A stretch of 64,000 bases of DNA from JBFWPF01 sp050250135 (GCA_050250135.1 JBFWPF010000002.1:1-64000); one strand, 5' to 3'; shown: positions 15,355 to 24,949, counted from the first letter of the stretch. Program-made: numbers and translations. Notes: a model not told the origin generated them from the sequence alone.

Positions 15355-18300
15355 CTACGCCTTGCTCGGAGCATTATTTTCGCGGCGGGCCTCTCGACTA
15401 TGGAAGTAGAGGAGGGTTGGGCACGCGATAAAGAGCGACGAGAAGGTTCCAAACACAACCCCAAGGGTCATGACGAGGGCAAAGCCAAAGATGGCCGAGC
15501 CGCCGAAGGTGACGAGGGCGATCAGGGCGAGGAGGGTCGTGAGCGAGGTCATGATCGTCCGGTTAAGGGTGGCGTTGAGCGAGTGGTTGATCAGGTCGGG
15601 GTAGGCGAGTTTGCGCAGCAGGCGCCCCTCCTCCCGGATCCGGTCGAAGATGATGATCGTGTCATTGAGCGAGTAGCCGATAATCGTCATCAGGGCGCCG
15701 ATCACTTGGAGGTCGATCTGGACGGGGAGCCCCATGGCGTGGAGTATGGCCATCGCGCCGATGGTGATCACGACGTCGTGGGTGAGGGCGACGAGGGCGC
15801 TGACCGCATACTTAAACTCAAACCGGATCGTGATGTAGACCAGGATGGCAAAGAGGGCAAGGCCAAGGCCAAAGATCGCCTGGTTTCTCATGGTGTCGGA
15901 GAACTGCCCCGAGATCACACTCCACTCGCTGGTGAGGCGGGTGAGGGTGTCGGGCTTAAGGGTCAGGCCGGCGGCTTGGAGGGTGTCGACAACCCAGGTG
16001 ATGCGGGAGTTAGCCTGATAGGGGAAGACCACCTGGTCGGCTGGCACCTCGCTTGGCAGGGCAGCAAAGGGTTTGCCGGGCTGCTCCAAACCGGTTCCTA
16101 GTTGGATTCTGAGCTGGGTCGGGCGGTTGAGTTCCCGCACCTGAACCTCTTTAGCGGGGGCGCCGGCTGCGACTAGAGCCTTCAGCGCCTCTTGCCGGTA
16201 GTCGACACCTGCCCTCTCCTCGACGCTTACGTTGAGGGCGTAGCCGCCAGTAAAGTCCATCCCAAAGATAGAACCCCGCTCGACGTAGAGCATGCCGGCG
16301 CCGGCAATCATCAAGGCAATGGAGGCGATAATGGCGATCCGGGTTTTGCTGAGGAAATCAAAGCGGGTCTCTTTGAAGAAGTTCCGCATCTTCAGCTCGG
16401 TGTGCTTGGGGTTTTGGACCCAGCTGGCAAAGAAGGTGCGAGTCATAAAGAGGGCGGTGAACATCGAAGAGACGATCCCGATGATCAGGGTAACGGCAAA
16501 GCCCTTAATCGGCCCCGCGTCGAAGTGGAGGAGGATAAAGGCGGCGATGATGGTGGTGATGTTTGAGTCGAAGATGGCGGTAAAGGCCTTCTTGTAGCCG
16601 GCGCTGAGGGCAAGGGCGATTTTCCCCGACTGGGCAAACTCCTCGCGGACCCGCTCAAAGACGAGCACGTTAGCGTCGACCGCCATCCCCATGGTGAGGA
16701 TGATTGCCGCAATGCCGGGTAGGGTGAGCGCTGCGTCGATGTTTTGCAGCGCCCCCCACATGATCAGCAGGTTAAAGAGGACCGCCACGCTCGCCACCAT
16801 ACCGGCAAAGCGGTAGTAGGTGGACATGCAGGCGATCACAAGGACCAGGCCTAGGGCTGCCGCAACCAAACCGTGAGCCCGCTCCTCTGAGCCCAACTCG
16901 GGGCTGACGTTTTTCTCGGAGAGGATCTTGGGCGTGTAGGTGAGGGAGCCCGCCTTGAGGTCGGCGACGAGCTGGTTGATCTGCCGCTGCGAGAAGTGGC
17001 CGGTGATGTTCCCGTTGTCGCGCAGGGAATCTTTAAGGGTAGGAGCGCTGACGATCTCTCCGTTGAGGACCGCCGCCATCCGCCAGCCCCGTCCGTTAGT
17101 GGCCGTCTCCTTAGGAGTGCCGCCGATCCGGCTCTCGGCAAACTGGCTCGTCCAGGCATAGAGGTCGGCCCGCGGGTTGCTCCGGATCCCATCGGCTCGG
17201 ACGGTGCCCGAGGCGACGCTAAAGACGAGGGCGTTGCCGCGGGAGGGATCATACTCGCCGTGAACATTCTCAAGGCTGGGGCCGTCGAGAGCGTAGTTGT
17301 AGAAGGTGATGAGAAGGGGGGTCATCTCCCCTTGCATCTCGGCGGCGGCATCCTCGCGGAACATCGCAACCATGGAGAGGGAGTCGTCAAAGGCGCTCGT
17401 GGGAGCGCCAATGCGGGGGTTGGCAAGGCGGAGCCCCTGTTGGAAGAGGGTCTTAGCCGCTTCGCTTTGGGGCCTTACCGCCCCCTCCTCTTCGAGGTCG
17501 CCGCCTAGCTTGTTGTAGGCGATCTCGTTGATCTCTTCGATCGAGGTCTTCCCGGTTACCTGAGCCTCGTTCCACACCTCCTGGAGGAAGCGGGAGACCG
17601 AGCCTCCAAGGGCTGGGCTATGGGGAGAAAATTTTTCATTTACAATGTGGAAGGTGAGGGTAGAGGCTCGCACAAGTTCTTTAGCTGAAAGCCCTTGAGC
17701 CCCGGGGAAGTTGAGGACGATGTTGTCCCCTTCGGTGCGGACCTCCACTTCGGAGACCCCCATTTTATTGACCCGGCGGGTCAGCTCGTTGACCCCCTGC
17801 TTGAGGTCGGCGGGATTGGTTACGGGGCGCCCTTGGCTGTCGCGCAGTCCAATCGTGACCGACTTACCCCCTGAGAGGTCGAGCCCCCAGTTGAGGACCT
17901 TGTTGGCATCGCCGCGGAAGTACTTTTTCGCAGAGAGTCTCAAGTTGTCGGCGAGAACCCCTCGGGTGGGAGGGGGCACTTCGTAGCGGGCGCCCGGAAT
18001 CATCGAAACCCTGGCCGCTTGGTACTCATCTCGCCATTTCAGAAGGTCCTCATGCTCGCGGGTGTCGATCTCGTTGAGTGCGATGAGGCGTTGCTTTTCA
18101 TTGGAGAACTCGAGGGTCGCCCTCTTGCCACTCCCTTTGATCTGGAACTCCTCCCTTGTGGCAGCGAGGGCCATTTGGGCAAAACCGGGCATCTCGAAGA
18201 TAAAGTCCTCTTTGAACTCAGGGGCGATCCCAAAGCTGTTTCCGGGGTAGCCGACAAAGCCGGCATTGGAGAGGAGCTGGTAGAGGTGTTGGGTATCGGT

Positions 18301-19851
18301 TGAAAGGGCCTCCACCTGGCTGGTAGAGCGGGTAGCGCCTGCGATGTCGCCGATCCCTTTAGCAATGACGTAGAGGGAGCCATTTCGGAACCCTTCGGGG
18401 AGGGGCCCCTTCTCAGCAGCTGGAGCGTAGACAACCAGGCCGAGTTGCTGATCCTCAGCAGAGAGGGTCCGATACTCGGCATAGCTGAGGATGGGGAAAT
18501 GCTCTTGCTGGAACTGGGGGTGGGTGGGTTGCCAGAGGGCCTCAAGGGCCCCTTGGAGGTGGGCTCCCTCCTCTGCGGCAAGGGCCGAAAGGTCCATCAC
18601 CAGCAGACTCTTGCTGCCGGGCAATTTGCTTAGCGCCGCTGCAAACTGAAAGCCATCGGGGGCGATTTGCTCCGAGGCCTGGTGGCCGATTTGCCCGATC
18701 TCTCCCAACAGGAGGGTGTCGAGCTTGGCGGTGAGGTAGGCCCCCCGCTCAGAGGTGGTGTCGAGCTTGCGCATCGCCTCTACGTCGGGGTGGAGAACGA
18801 CCAGGAGCTTATCCCCCTCGAGATCCCGCTCAATGGCCGCTACAAAGGGGTTTCTGTTGCCGAGATCGACCCGCCCTGTCTGCTCGAGTTGGGTCAGGAT
18901 CTGCTGCCGGGTCAGGGGATTCTCCCCTTGCTCAAAGAGGGCGCTATTGCCCTTCACAATGGCGAGGGCGGTATCGACCGTCTCCTTTTGGCGCCGGGCG
19001 AGAGCGCTGTTTTGCCGATAGGCCAGCTCTCCCTCGGAGGAGCCCTTCTCGGCTGCCTTGATCTCCTTCTCGAAGGAGGCCGAGGCCTTTTCGAGCTGGG
19101 CGATCAACGTGTGGACCAGAGGGGCCTTTTCCCCTCCCGAAACCTGGGTAAAGCTTCTGTAGAAGCGGGAGGCGATCGGACCCCCATCAAAGGCCCGCTC
19201 AAAGTCGACAATCTGCTCGGCAAGGTGGAGGACCTGATCGGTCTGGAGCTCAAACTTGGCCGCTACCTCGGAGCCGTGAGCTGCGCGAAGGAGGCGTGCT
19301 GGCATACTCTCTCCGCCCGCTGCCAGGGCAATCTCAGCTGCCCGCTCGTTGACGAGGCCCTCCCACGCCGGCGTGGGGGCCCCTTCGCTGTCCTCTTTTG
19401 CCACGTATTGAAAGAGCTGGGGATCGAGATGGACTCCCGTCCGCCGCTGCACGATCACCTCGTTAGCAGCTCCCGCCGTCTGACTCACCCCAAGTTGAGC
19501 GGGGATAAAGGGGATCAGCGCCCCCCCTCTAGGCAGATAGGCCTTAAACCGCCTCGCCTCTCCCTCATTTCCAAAGGTGACCCTCAGGTAGTCGGGAGCT
19601 CCCGCGACCGGCTCGATCCCTTTCGGTTTTATATTTAAATTTTTAGAGAAGTTCTCTAGCCAGGCGATTGACTGGGACTCAAGGCTGTTGACCCGCTGGG
19701 CGATCTGGGAGGCGACCTTTTCGGCCCCCTTTTCGGTTACCGGGCGGTCAAGGGGCTTCGCATAGAAGAACAGGGTGGGCAAAATGTTGTAGAGGGTGAG
19801 GGCGAGGACACCCGCGATTACCCACACCTGCCAGCGGCGGCGCTTTTCCAT
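15355..19851 (-). CDS. secDF: Fused protein-export membrane protein SecDF
   Basis: SecD and SecF form the proton-driven accessory of the Sec translocon. Here, as in Chlamydia (CT448), they are one 1498-aa chain. The N-terminal anchor is at about 8-30, then comes an unusually long periplasmic region. The SecD motif WGLDLSGGKSV follows and then the SecD membrane domain with GMAVDANVLVFERVREE. The SecF half starts at FGMDFTGGYALNV and contains GYSLNDTIIIFDRIREEGR. Paired TM bundles are visible in both halves. AGGAGA precedes the ATG. It heads a two-gene operon with recJ. Confidence 0.97.
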   Translation of the reverse strand: MEKRRRWQVWVIAGVLALTLYNILPTLFFYAKPLDRPVTEKGAEKVASQIAQRVNSLESQSIAWLENFSKNLNIKPKGIEPVAGAPDYLRVTFGNEGEARRFKAYLPRGGALIPFIPAQLGVSQTAGAANEVIVQRRTGVHLDPQLFQYVAKEDSEGAPTPAWEGLVNERAAEIALAAGGESMPARLLRAAHGSEVAAKFELQTDQVLHLAEQIVDFERAFDGGPIASRFYRSFTQVSGGEKAPLVHTLIAQLEKASASFEKEIKAAEKGSSEGELAYRQNSALARRQKETVDTALAIVKGNSALFEQGENPLTRQQILTQLEQTGRVDLGNRNPFVAAIERDLEGDKLLVVLHPDVEAMRKLDTTSERGAYLTAKLDTLLLGEIGQIGHQASEQIAPDGFQFAAALSKLPGSKSLLVMDLSALAAEEGAHLQGALEALWQPTHPQFQQEHFPILSYAEYRTLSAEDQQLGLVVYAPAAEKGPLPEGFRNGSLYVIAKGIGDIAGATRSTSQVEALSTDTQHLYQLLSNAGFVGYPGNSFGIAPEFKEDFIFEMPGFAQMALAATREEFQIKGSGKRATLEFSNEKQRLIALNEIDTREHEDLLKWRDEYQAARVSMIPGARYEVPPPTRGVLADNLRLSAKKYFRGDANKVLNWGLDLSGGKSVTIGLRDSQGRPVTNPADLKQGVNELTRRVNKMGVSEVEVRTEGDNIVLNFPGAQGLSAKELVRASTLTFHIVNEKFSPHSPALGGSVSRFLQEVWNEAQVTGKTSIEEINEIAYNKLGGDLEEEGAVRPQSEAAKTLFQQGLRLANPRIGAPTSAFDDSLSMVAMFREDAAAEMQGEMTPLLITFYNYALDGPSLENVHGEYDPSRGNALVFSVASGTVRADGIRSNPRADLYAWTSQFAESRIGGTPKETATNGRGWRMAAVLNGEIVSAPTLKDSLRDNGNITGHFSQRQINQLVADLKAGSLTYTPKILSEKNVSPELGSEERAHGLVAAALGLVLVIACMSTYYRFAGMVASVAVLFNLLIMWGALQNIDAALTLPGIAAIILTMGMAVDANVLVFERVREEFAQSGKIALALSAGYKKAFTAIFDSNITTIIAAFILLHFDAGPIKGFAVTLIIGIVSSMFTALFMTRTFFASWVQNPKHTELKMRNFFKETRFDFLSKTRIAIIASIALMIAGAGMLYVERGSIFGMDFTGGYALNVSVEERAGVDYRQEALKALVAAGAPAKEVQVRELNRPTQLRIQLGTGLEQPGKPFAALPSEVPADQVVFPYQANSRITWVVDTLQAAGLTLKPDTLTRLTSEWSVISGQFSDTMRNQAIFGLGLALFAILVYITIRFEFKYAVSALVALTHDVVITIGAMAILHAMGLPVQIDLQVIGALMTIIGYSLNDTIIIFDRIREEGRLLRKLAYPDLINHSLNATLNRTIMTSLTTLLALIALVTFGGSAIFGFALVMTLGVVFGTFSSLFIACPTLLYFHSREARRENNAPSKA

Positions 19852-19920
19852 GAGTTATCTCCTATTGAGTTCTAATAGGCGGAGGATACCGACCAACCCC
19901 CATTCTGTCCATCACCAAAG

Positions 19921-19949
19921 TTGACTCTAGTGCGGCCCTAAAGTACCCT
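19921..19949 (+). promoter_or_regulatory. Candidate promoter for the NSS transporter
   Basis: TTGACT (19921-19926), a 17-base spacer and TACCCT (19944-19949) lie 25 bases before the ATG. The -10 is weak. Confidence 0.35.
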
Positions 19950-19973
19950 CAAGTGCCCCTATCTGAGGAGAGA

Positions 19974-21308
19974 ATGAAAAGAGAATCTTGGAGATCCCGG
20001 GCCGGCTTTGTGATTGCGGCTGTGGGCTCAGCGGTCGGCCTGGTCAACATCTGGCGCTTCCCCCATGTCGTGCAGGGAAATGGGGGGGCGGCCTTCATCC
20101 TGACCTACCTGATTTTTCTGGTCCTGATCGGCTACCCCGTCCTCACTTCAGAGCTCCTGATTGGCCGCTCCTCCCAGCGCACACCCGCCCTTGCCTTCTC
20201 CCGCCTCTCGAGCCAGCCCCTCTGGCCGACCACAGGGAAGGGGATGGTGATCACCGGCTTTATCGTCTCCTCCTTTTACAGCGTGGTCGCTGGCTGGATC
20301 CTGGGCTACCTCTTTATCACCCTGTTTTCGGGTTTTAAGGGGGTGCAGACGATCGAGGCGGCCTCCGCCCTTTTCACTGCCAAGACAGGGTCGCCCCTCT
20401 GGTGTGTCGGCTACCATCTCCTCTTTATGACCCTCTCGACTCTCCTTCTCCTCCGGGGTGTTAGGGGGGGTATTGAGGCGGGCAACCGGATCATGATGCC
20501 CCTACTGGTCCTCCTCCTGATCTTTCTTGCCGCCCGTGGTCTACTCCTGATAGGGCCCTCTAAGGGGCTGAGCCTCCTCTTTTCCCCCAACTGGTCGCTC
20601 CTCACTCCCCGTGGGGTCCTGATCGCCCTCGGCCACGCCTTTTTCACCCTCTCCCTCGGGCAGGGGACGATGATCACCTACGGGAGCTACCTCCGTAGAA
20701 AGGAACACCTTCCCAACCTCTCCTGGCCGATCGTCCTCTCCGATACCCTCATCTCCCTCCTCGCTGGCCTGGCCGTCCTCTCGATCGTCGTCTTTGCGGG
20801 CACCCCCAGTACCGAAGGGGAGGGGCTCCTCTTTGCCACCCTCCCGACCGTCTTTGCGGCCCTTCCCGGCGGCAGCCTCTTAGCGCTCGTCTTCTTTGTT
20901 TCGGTCCTCCTTGCTGCGATCACCTCTCAATGCTCAGCGATGGAGCCGGCGATCAGCGCCCTAATCGATGCCAAGGGGTGGGGGAGGAAAAAGGCGGCCC
21001 TTCTGGTCGGCACAGGTGCCTTCCTCCTCGGCGTTCCTAGCGCCCTCTCAACCAACCTTCTCCGGAATTGGCAGGTTGGGGGCTTCACCTTCTTTAGGGG
21101 GATTAGCACCCTAACGGTCGATATCTTGATCCCGCTCGGGGGATTGGTGGCGGTCCTTTTTGTGGGGTGGGGTTGGGGCTTGCGCCGGGCGCTCCCCGAG
21201 CTTCTGACCCATGGAGGGGCGATCGCAAGGGGGTACTTTACCCTCTGCATCCGCTACATCGCACCGGTGCTGATCGTCGTGATCCTGATTTGGAGTCTAG
21301 TGAGTTGA
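19974..21308 (+). CDS. Sodium-dependent amino acid transporter (NSS/SNF family)
   Basis: This inner-membrane symporter probably imports an amino acid with sodium. The 444-aa protein starts at the ATG at 19974, behind GAGGAGA; a GTG at 19953 is in frame but lacks a site. TM1 carries the family sodium/substrate motif GSAVGLVNIWRFPHVV, followed by NGGAAF. About eleven TM segments can be counted, with GQGTMITYGSYL in the TM6 region. Chlamydia has a related transporter (CT231), but not at this place: here it sits between secDF and uppS. The exact substrate is unknown. The 3' end overlaps the convergent small membrane gene by 12 bases. Confidence 0.9.
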   Translation: MKRESWRSRAGFVIAAVGSAVGLVNIWRFPHVVQGNGGAAFILTYLIFLVLIGYPVLTSELLIGRSSQRTPALAFSRLSSQPLWPTTGKGMVITGFIVSSFYSVVAGWILGYLFITLFSGFKGVQTIEAASALFTAKTGSPLWCVGYHLLFMTLSTLLLLRGVRGGIEAGNRIMMPLLVLLLIFLAARGLLLIGPSKGLSLLFSPNWSLLTPRGVLIALGHAFFTLSLGQGTMITYGSYLRRKEHLPNLSWPIVLSDTLISLLAGLAVLSIVVFAGTPSTEGEGLLFATLPTVFAALPGGSLLALVFFVSVLLAAITSQCSAMEPAISALIDAKGWGRKKAALLVGTGAFLLGVPSALSTNLLRNWQVGGFTFFRGISTLTVDILIPLGGLVAVLFVGWGWGLRRALPELLTHGGAIARGYFTLCIRYIAPVLIVVILIWSLVS

Positions 21309-21698
21309 CCGAGCCCAATGGGTCATCCCGAGGCCGGTCACGGGGACCACAACGGTGATGAAGGGGACAAGGGCCTGGGCTATGGCAGACCACCCGCTGA
21401 GATGACGGGCTGTATAGAGGCTATAGGCCGAGCCGGCAAACCAGAGGGCAACAATACCCAAGCCGATCCCCATCTTGACCTTGTCTACCTCCCCTTTCGG
21501 GCGGGTGAGGTGCCAAGCGGGAAGGGTAATCAAGCTGGCTAGGCCGCTAAGGCAATAGGATTCGGCAAAGGGGTAGCTCAGCACGGGGGCGTCGGTCAAC
21601 AGGTGCTTGGCTATCGTCCCCACTAGGGAGAGATAGCAAATCCCTGCTGTTGTTAGGGCCGCATACTTAGCTGTATTTTCTAGTGTTAAATTTTCCAT
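21297..21698 (-). CDS. Small four-helix membrane protein, hypothetical
   Basis: This 133-aa protein has about four hydrophobic segments (12-31, 48-62, 78-98, 105-125) joined by short loops. No family is recognised. The start ATG at 21698 follows a near-perfect promoter whose -10 is only about 10 bases away, so the mRNA would be almost leaderless. It occupies the position of CT449 relative to secDF and uppS, but I cannot show homology. Confidence 0.65.
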   Translation of the reverse strand: MENLTLENTAKYAALTTAGICYLSLVGTIAKHLLTDAPVLSYPFAESYCLSGLASLITLPAWHLTRPKGEVDKVKMGIGLGIVALWFAGSAYSLYTARHLSGWSAIAQALVPFITVVVPVTGLGMTHWARSTH

Positions 21699-21708
21699 AA
21701 CAGAAACT

Positions 21709-21737
21709 ATTATATAATAATAGTGAATATTTGTCTA
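21709..21737 (-). promoter_or_regulatory. Strong sigma70-type promoter, leaderless transcript predicted
   Basis: On the minus strand TAGACA (21737-21732), a 17-base spacer and TATAAT (21714-21709) match 5 of 6 and 6 of 6. The start codon begins at 21698, so the expected start site is about 4 bases from the ATG. Confidence 0.65.
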
Positions 21738-21786
21738 CCCCTCTTATTATTAAGGCATTGCGGCTACCCTCAAGTTGATTAGAAAG

Positions 21787-22009
21787 TTTTACCACAGAGG
21801 ACACAGAGAAGCACAGAGGTGATCTTATTCCTTCGGAATAAGCCCACACAGCTGCTCCCCAGGGGGAGGCCCCTGGGGAGCAATCCGAGCGTTCCCATCG
21901 CCTATCTATTGTAGCATTAACGTAGGCCTAAGCTAGAGGCCATGTTGCATGGACATCTATTTTGCCTCCTACACCCCCTCTGTGCCTCTCTGTGTTCTCT
22001 GTGGTAAAA
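21787..22009. repeat. Inverted CTCTGTG-type repeat element, about 223 bp
   Basis: The left arm (21787-21819, starting TTTTACCACAGAGGACACAG) is an imperfect inverted copy of the right arm (21977-22009, ending TCTGTGGTAAAA), with about two mismatches in 33. Inside is a strong hairpin: TGCTCCCCAGGGG (21853-21865) against CCCCTGGGGAGCA (21870-21882), with a four-base loop. I recall similar repeats in many environmental genomes, but cannot search here. The 428-bp stretch 21699-22126 between genes is mostly this element; an open frame starting in it (21962) is an artefact of the uppS frame extending upstream. Confidence 0.75.
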
Positions 22010-22126
22010 TCCTATCTGAATGGTCAGCCAGACTTTGCAGATGTCCTGGCAGCGGCAGAGGGAGGGGCCTGCTTCTCGAAAAGGGGAGATCGGGTATGGT
22101 ATGGGGGTCGAAGAGATAAGCGGCCT

Positions 22127-22861
22127 ATGACTACCTGCCCCCAACCCCATTTGACCGAGTCGGTTAACCCCCTTCCCCCACAACATGTTGCTGTCATCAT
22201 GGATGGCAACCGGCGGTGGGCGAAAAAACGGGGGCTTGAACCGGTGATGGGCCATGCCGAGGGGGCCAGGGCCCTCCTCCGGATGTGCCAAGCGGCCCTA
22301 AGCCTGGGGATCCGGGTGCTCACTACCTACTGCTTCTCCACAGAGAACTGGCACAGGAGTGGTTCCGAGGTGGAGGGAATTTTCGAGCTTATTGAGGAGA
22401 ATCTCCGCAATCAGCGAAAGCAGATGGTGGCCGATGGGATCCGCCTTCATGCGATCGGTAATCTCGAGGGGCTGCCAAAGCGGCTCACCGAGGCGCTCCT
22501 AGAGACCTGCGAGATCACCAAAGGGGGAGAGCGGCTCGACCTGGTCCTTGCCCTCAACTATGGGGGGCGGGATGAGCTCTGCCGCGCCGTTACCCGCCTT
22601 ATCGATGCTGTAAAGCGGGGGCAGGCGAAGGAGGAGGTCGACGAGGCCCTCATCGGCACCTTTCTCGACACCGCCCCCTTCCCCGATCCTGAGTTGATCG
22701 TTCGGACGAGCGGCGTCAGCCGCCTCTCCAACTTCCTCCTCTGGCAGGCCTCCTACAGCGAGGTGGTGATCCTCGATACCCTGTGGCCCGATTGTGGAGA
22801 GGCTGAGCTGCGGCAGGCGATCGAGACCTACCAAGCCCGTGAACGGAGGAAAGGAAAGTAA
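22127..22861 (+). CDS. uppS: Undecaprenyl diphosphate synthase
   Basis: UppS makes the C55 lipid carrier for peptidoglycan and LPS sugars. The 244-aa protein contains HVAVIMDGNRRWAKKRG with the catalytic Asp, then GHAEGAR, TYCFSTENWHR and PDPELIVRTSGVSRLSNF. All are signature blocks of cis-prenyltransferases. The frame is open back to 21962, but that part lies in the CTCTGTG repeat; the ATG at 22127 gives the normal family length and is chosen. TAATG couples it to cdsA. Order matches CT450-CT453. Confidence 0.95.
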   Translation: MTTCPQPHLTESVNPLPPQHVAVIMDGNRRWAKKRGLEPVMGHAEGARALLRMCQAALSLGIRVLTTYCFSTENWHRSGSEVEGIFELIEENLRNQRKQMVADGIRLHAIGNLEGLPKRLTEALLETCEITKGGERLDLVLALNYGGRDELCRAVTRLIDAVKRGQAKEEVDEALIGTFLDTAPFPDPELIVRTSGVSRLSNFLLWQASYSEVVILDTLWPDCGEAELRQAIETYQARERRKGK

Positions 22862-23682
22862 TGGGAGAGCTGAAAAACCGTCTGATCTACGGGAGCCTAT
22901 CGATCGCCCTTCTTGCCCTCTTCATTTGGCTTGGGCCCTACCTCTGGTTCCGCCCCATCTTTGGGATCGCCCTCGCCCTTATTGCCCTCACCGCTCTCTG
23001 GGAGTGTTACCAACTCGGGAAGCTCAAGGGGATATCCGTTCCGGCCCCCTTTGCCATCGGGTGTGGCCTCTTCTACCTTATCGTCCACTACCTCCAGACC
23101 CAAGGGTTTATGGAGGGGGTTCCCCATCCCTCCGCCATCGCCATCGGCTTCTCCCTATTTGCCCTTTTTGTCTACCAGTGTGCTGCTCCCAAAGAGGCGA
23201 TTGCTAGCCTCTCCCTCTCCCTCTTTGGCCTCCTCTACACCATCGTCCCCCTCGCCTGGACCCTCGACCTCCTTTACCTCACCGAAAATGGGAGGTGGTG
23301 GCTCACCTTTGTGATCGCTGTCACCGTCCTCACCGACATAGGGGCCTACCTCGTTGGCCGCACCGTAGGAAGGATCCACCCCTGGCCCAAACTCAGCCCC
23401 CGCAAGACCCTCGAGGGGTCTTTAGGGGGCATCGCCTTTGGCGTGGGGGGCGCCCTGGCGATGGTCCCCCTCTACGGCCCCATCTCCTACACCACGGCGG
23501 CGATCCTCGGCCTTGTTCTCGCCATCGTCGGCCAGATCGGCGACCTCTCCGAGTCGCTCCTTAAGCGGGATGCCGAGGTTAAGGATAGCAACCGCCTTCC
23601 CGGGCTGGGCGGCATGCTCGACGTTGTCGACTCCCTCCTCTTCAACGTCCCCACCACCCTCTTTGCCCTTACCCTGCTATGA
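22861..23682 (+). CDS. cdsA: Phosphatidate cytidylyltransferase
   Basis: CdsA converts phosphatidic acid and CTP to CDP-diacylglycerol at the inner membrane. The 273-aa protein has about seven to eight TM segments and the C-terminal family signature SLLKRDAEVKDSNRLPGLGG followed by MLDVVDSLLF. The usual HGG is LGG and the usual DR is DV in that signature; I have not compared this with other chlamydial CdsA proteins. The start overlaps uppS by one base and the stop overlaps cmk (ATGA), showing one operon for lipid precursor supply. Confidence 0.93.
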   Translation: MGELKNRLIYGSLSIALLALFIWLGPYLWFRPIFGIALALIALTALWECYQLGKLKGISVPAPFAIGCGLFYLIVHYLQTQGFMEGVPHPSAIAIGFSLFALFVYQCAAPKEAIASLSLSLFGLLYTIVPLAWTLDLLYLTENGRWWLTFVIAVTVLTDIGAYLVGRTVGRIHPWPKLSPRKTLEGSLGGIAFGVGGALAMVPLYGPISYTTAAILGLVLAIVGQIGDLSESLLKRDAEVKDSNRLPGLGGMLDVVDSLLFNVPTTLFALTLL

Positions 23683-24347
23683 TCATTGCGATCGACGGCC
23701 CCTCCGGAACCGGTAAGAGCTCCACCGCCCGCCTCCTCGCCGAGACCCTCGGCTACGCCTACTTTGATACCGGCGCCATGTACCGCGCCGTCACCTACCT
23801 CTTCCTCAAGGAGGGGGTCGATCTCGCCGACGACAACAGGGTCCGAAAGCTCCTCTACCACCTCCACTTCCGGATCCAAAAGAAGGGGGGAGTCAAGCGC
23901 TACTTCATTAACGATGAAGAGGTGACCGAAGAGATCCGCTCTCCCCGAATCAACCAGCATGTCTCAGCCGTTGCCGCCCTCCCTGCCGTCCGTGAGGCCC
24001 TCGTCCCCATCCAACGGGACTTTGGCCAGATAGGGGACTCGGTCTTTGAAGGGCGCGATATCGGCACTGTTGTCTTTCCCAATGCGGAAGTGAAAATTTT
24101 CCTCACCGCTCGCCCTGAGGTTCGGGCTAAGCGGCGCTACCAAGAGCTGATCACCAAGCAGCCCGAGCTTATCGGCAAATTGACGGAGGAGGAGGTTTTA
24201 GCCGAGCAGGAGAAGCGGGATGCTCACGATAGCACTCGGGCCCACTCCCCGTTGCGCCCTGCGGAGGGGGCCTATATCCTTGACACCTCCGATATGACCC
24301 TGATGGAGGCGACCGACCACCTCTACCACTATATTCTCCACAGATGA
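23679..24347 (+). CDS. cmk: Cytidylate kinase
   Basis: Cmk phosphorylates CMP and dCMP. The 222-aa protein starts with the P-loop AIDGPSGTGKSS, followed by YFDTGAMYRAV and later FEGRDIGTVVFPNAEVKIFL. The lid-type KRRYQEL and EQEKRDAHDSTRAHSPL are typical. It overlaps cdsA and plsC by 4 bases each (ATGA). It is orthologous to CT452 by order. Confidence 0.96.
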   Translation: MIIAIDGPSGTGKSSTARLLAETLGYAYFDTGAMYRAVTYLFLKEGVDLADDNRVRKLLYHLHFRIQKKGGVKRYFINDEEVTEEIRSPRINQHVSAVAALPAVREALVPIQRDFGQIGDSVFEGRDIGTVVFPNAEVKIFLTARPEVRAKRRYQELITKQPELIGKLTEEEVLAEQEKRDAHDSTRAHSPLRPAEGAYILDTSDMTLMEATDHLYHYILHR

Positions 24348-24949
24348 CCCTCTTCTACCGGACCATCCGCCTCCTCACCCTCTCCCTCTTCAAGCTCTTC
24401 TACCGCCTCAAAGTAGTGGGTGCCGAAAAGCTCCCCAAGGGCGCCGCCATCCTCGCCGCCAACCACGCCTCCCACCTCGATCCCCCCCTGATCGGCGTTG
24501 CCTCCCCTGAGCCGATCCATTTTCTCGCCCGTGAGACCCTCTTCCGTCCTCCTCTCTCCTTCCTGATCAACCGGCTTAACGCCCACCCCGTCGCTCGCGG
24601 CGAGGCCGACATCGCCTCCCTCAAGACGATCCTGCGTCTCCTCTCTGAAGGGAAAAAGACCGTTATCTTTCCCGAGGGGACCCGGACCCTCGATGGGAAC
24701 CTGCAGGAGATGAAAAAGGGGGTTGCCATGCTTGCCATGAAGGCCAATTGCCCCATCGTCCCGATCTACATCGACGGCACCTACGCCGCCTGGCCGAAGG
24801 GGCAAAAGCGGCCCAACTTTAAAGGAAAAATTACAGTTTACTTTGGAGAGCCCCTCTATCCAGAGGCTAGCCCCGCCAGCCGGAAGGAGGCTCAAGAGCG
24901 ATTGACTCAAGAGCTAGGCCGGGCCATCGGAAGCTTGCGACCAAGATGA
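24344..24949 (+). CDS. plsC: 1-acyl-glycerol-3-phosphate acyltransferase
   Basis: PlsC adds the second acyl chain to make phosphatidic acid, the substrate of CdsA in the same operon. The 201-aa protein has the HX4D motif in NHASHLDP (about 40-47) and the substrate-binding FPEGTRT (about 110-116). An N-terminal amphipathic or membrane helix precedes them. Its last 14 bases lie opposite the 3' end of the tRNA-Leu gene on the other strand, so part of the tRNA acceptor arm also encodes the last residues (RPR and stop) of PlsC. Confidence 0.94.
   Translation: MTLFYRTIRLLTLSLFKLFYRLKVVGAEKLPKGAAILAANHASHLDPPLIGVASPEPIHFLARETLFRPPLSFLINRLNAHPVARGEADIASLKTILRLLSEGKKTVIFPEGTRTLDGNLQEMKKGVAMLAMKANCPIVPIYIDGTYAAWPKGQKRPNFKGKITVYFGEPLYPEASPASRKEAQERLTQELGRAIGSLRPR

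Noticed and set aside
21853..21882. Intrinsic terminator inside the CTCTGTG element
   Set aside because: The hairpin is strong but no T-tract follows on either strand.
21962..22126. 55-residue N-terminal extension of UppS
   Set aside because: It begins in a repeat arm and has no counterpart in the UppS family.
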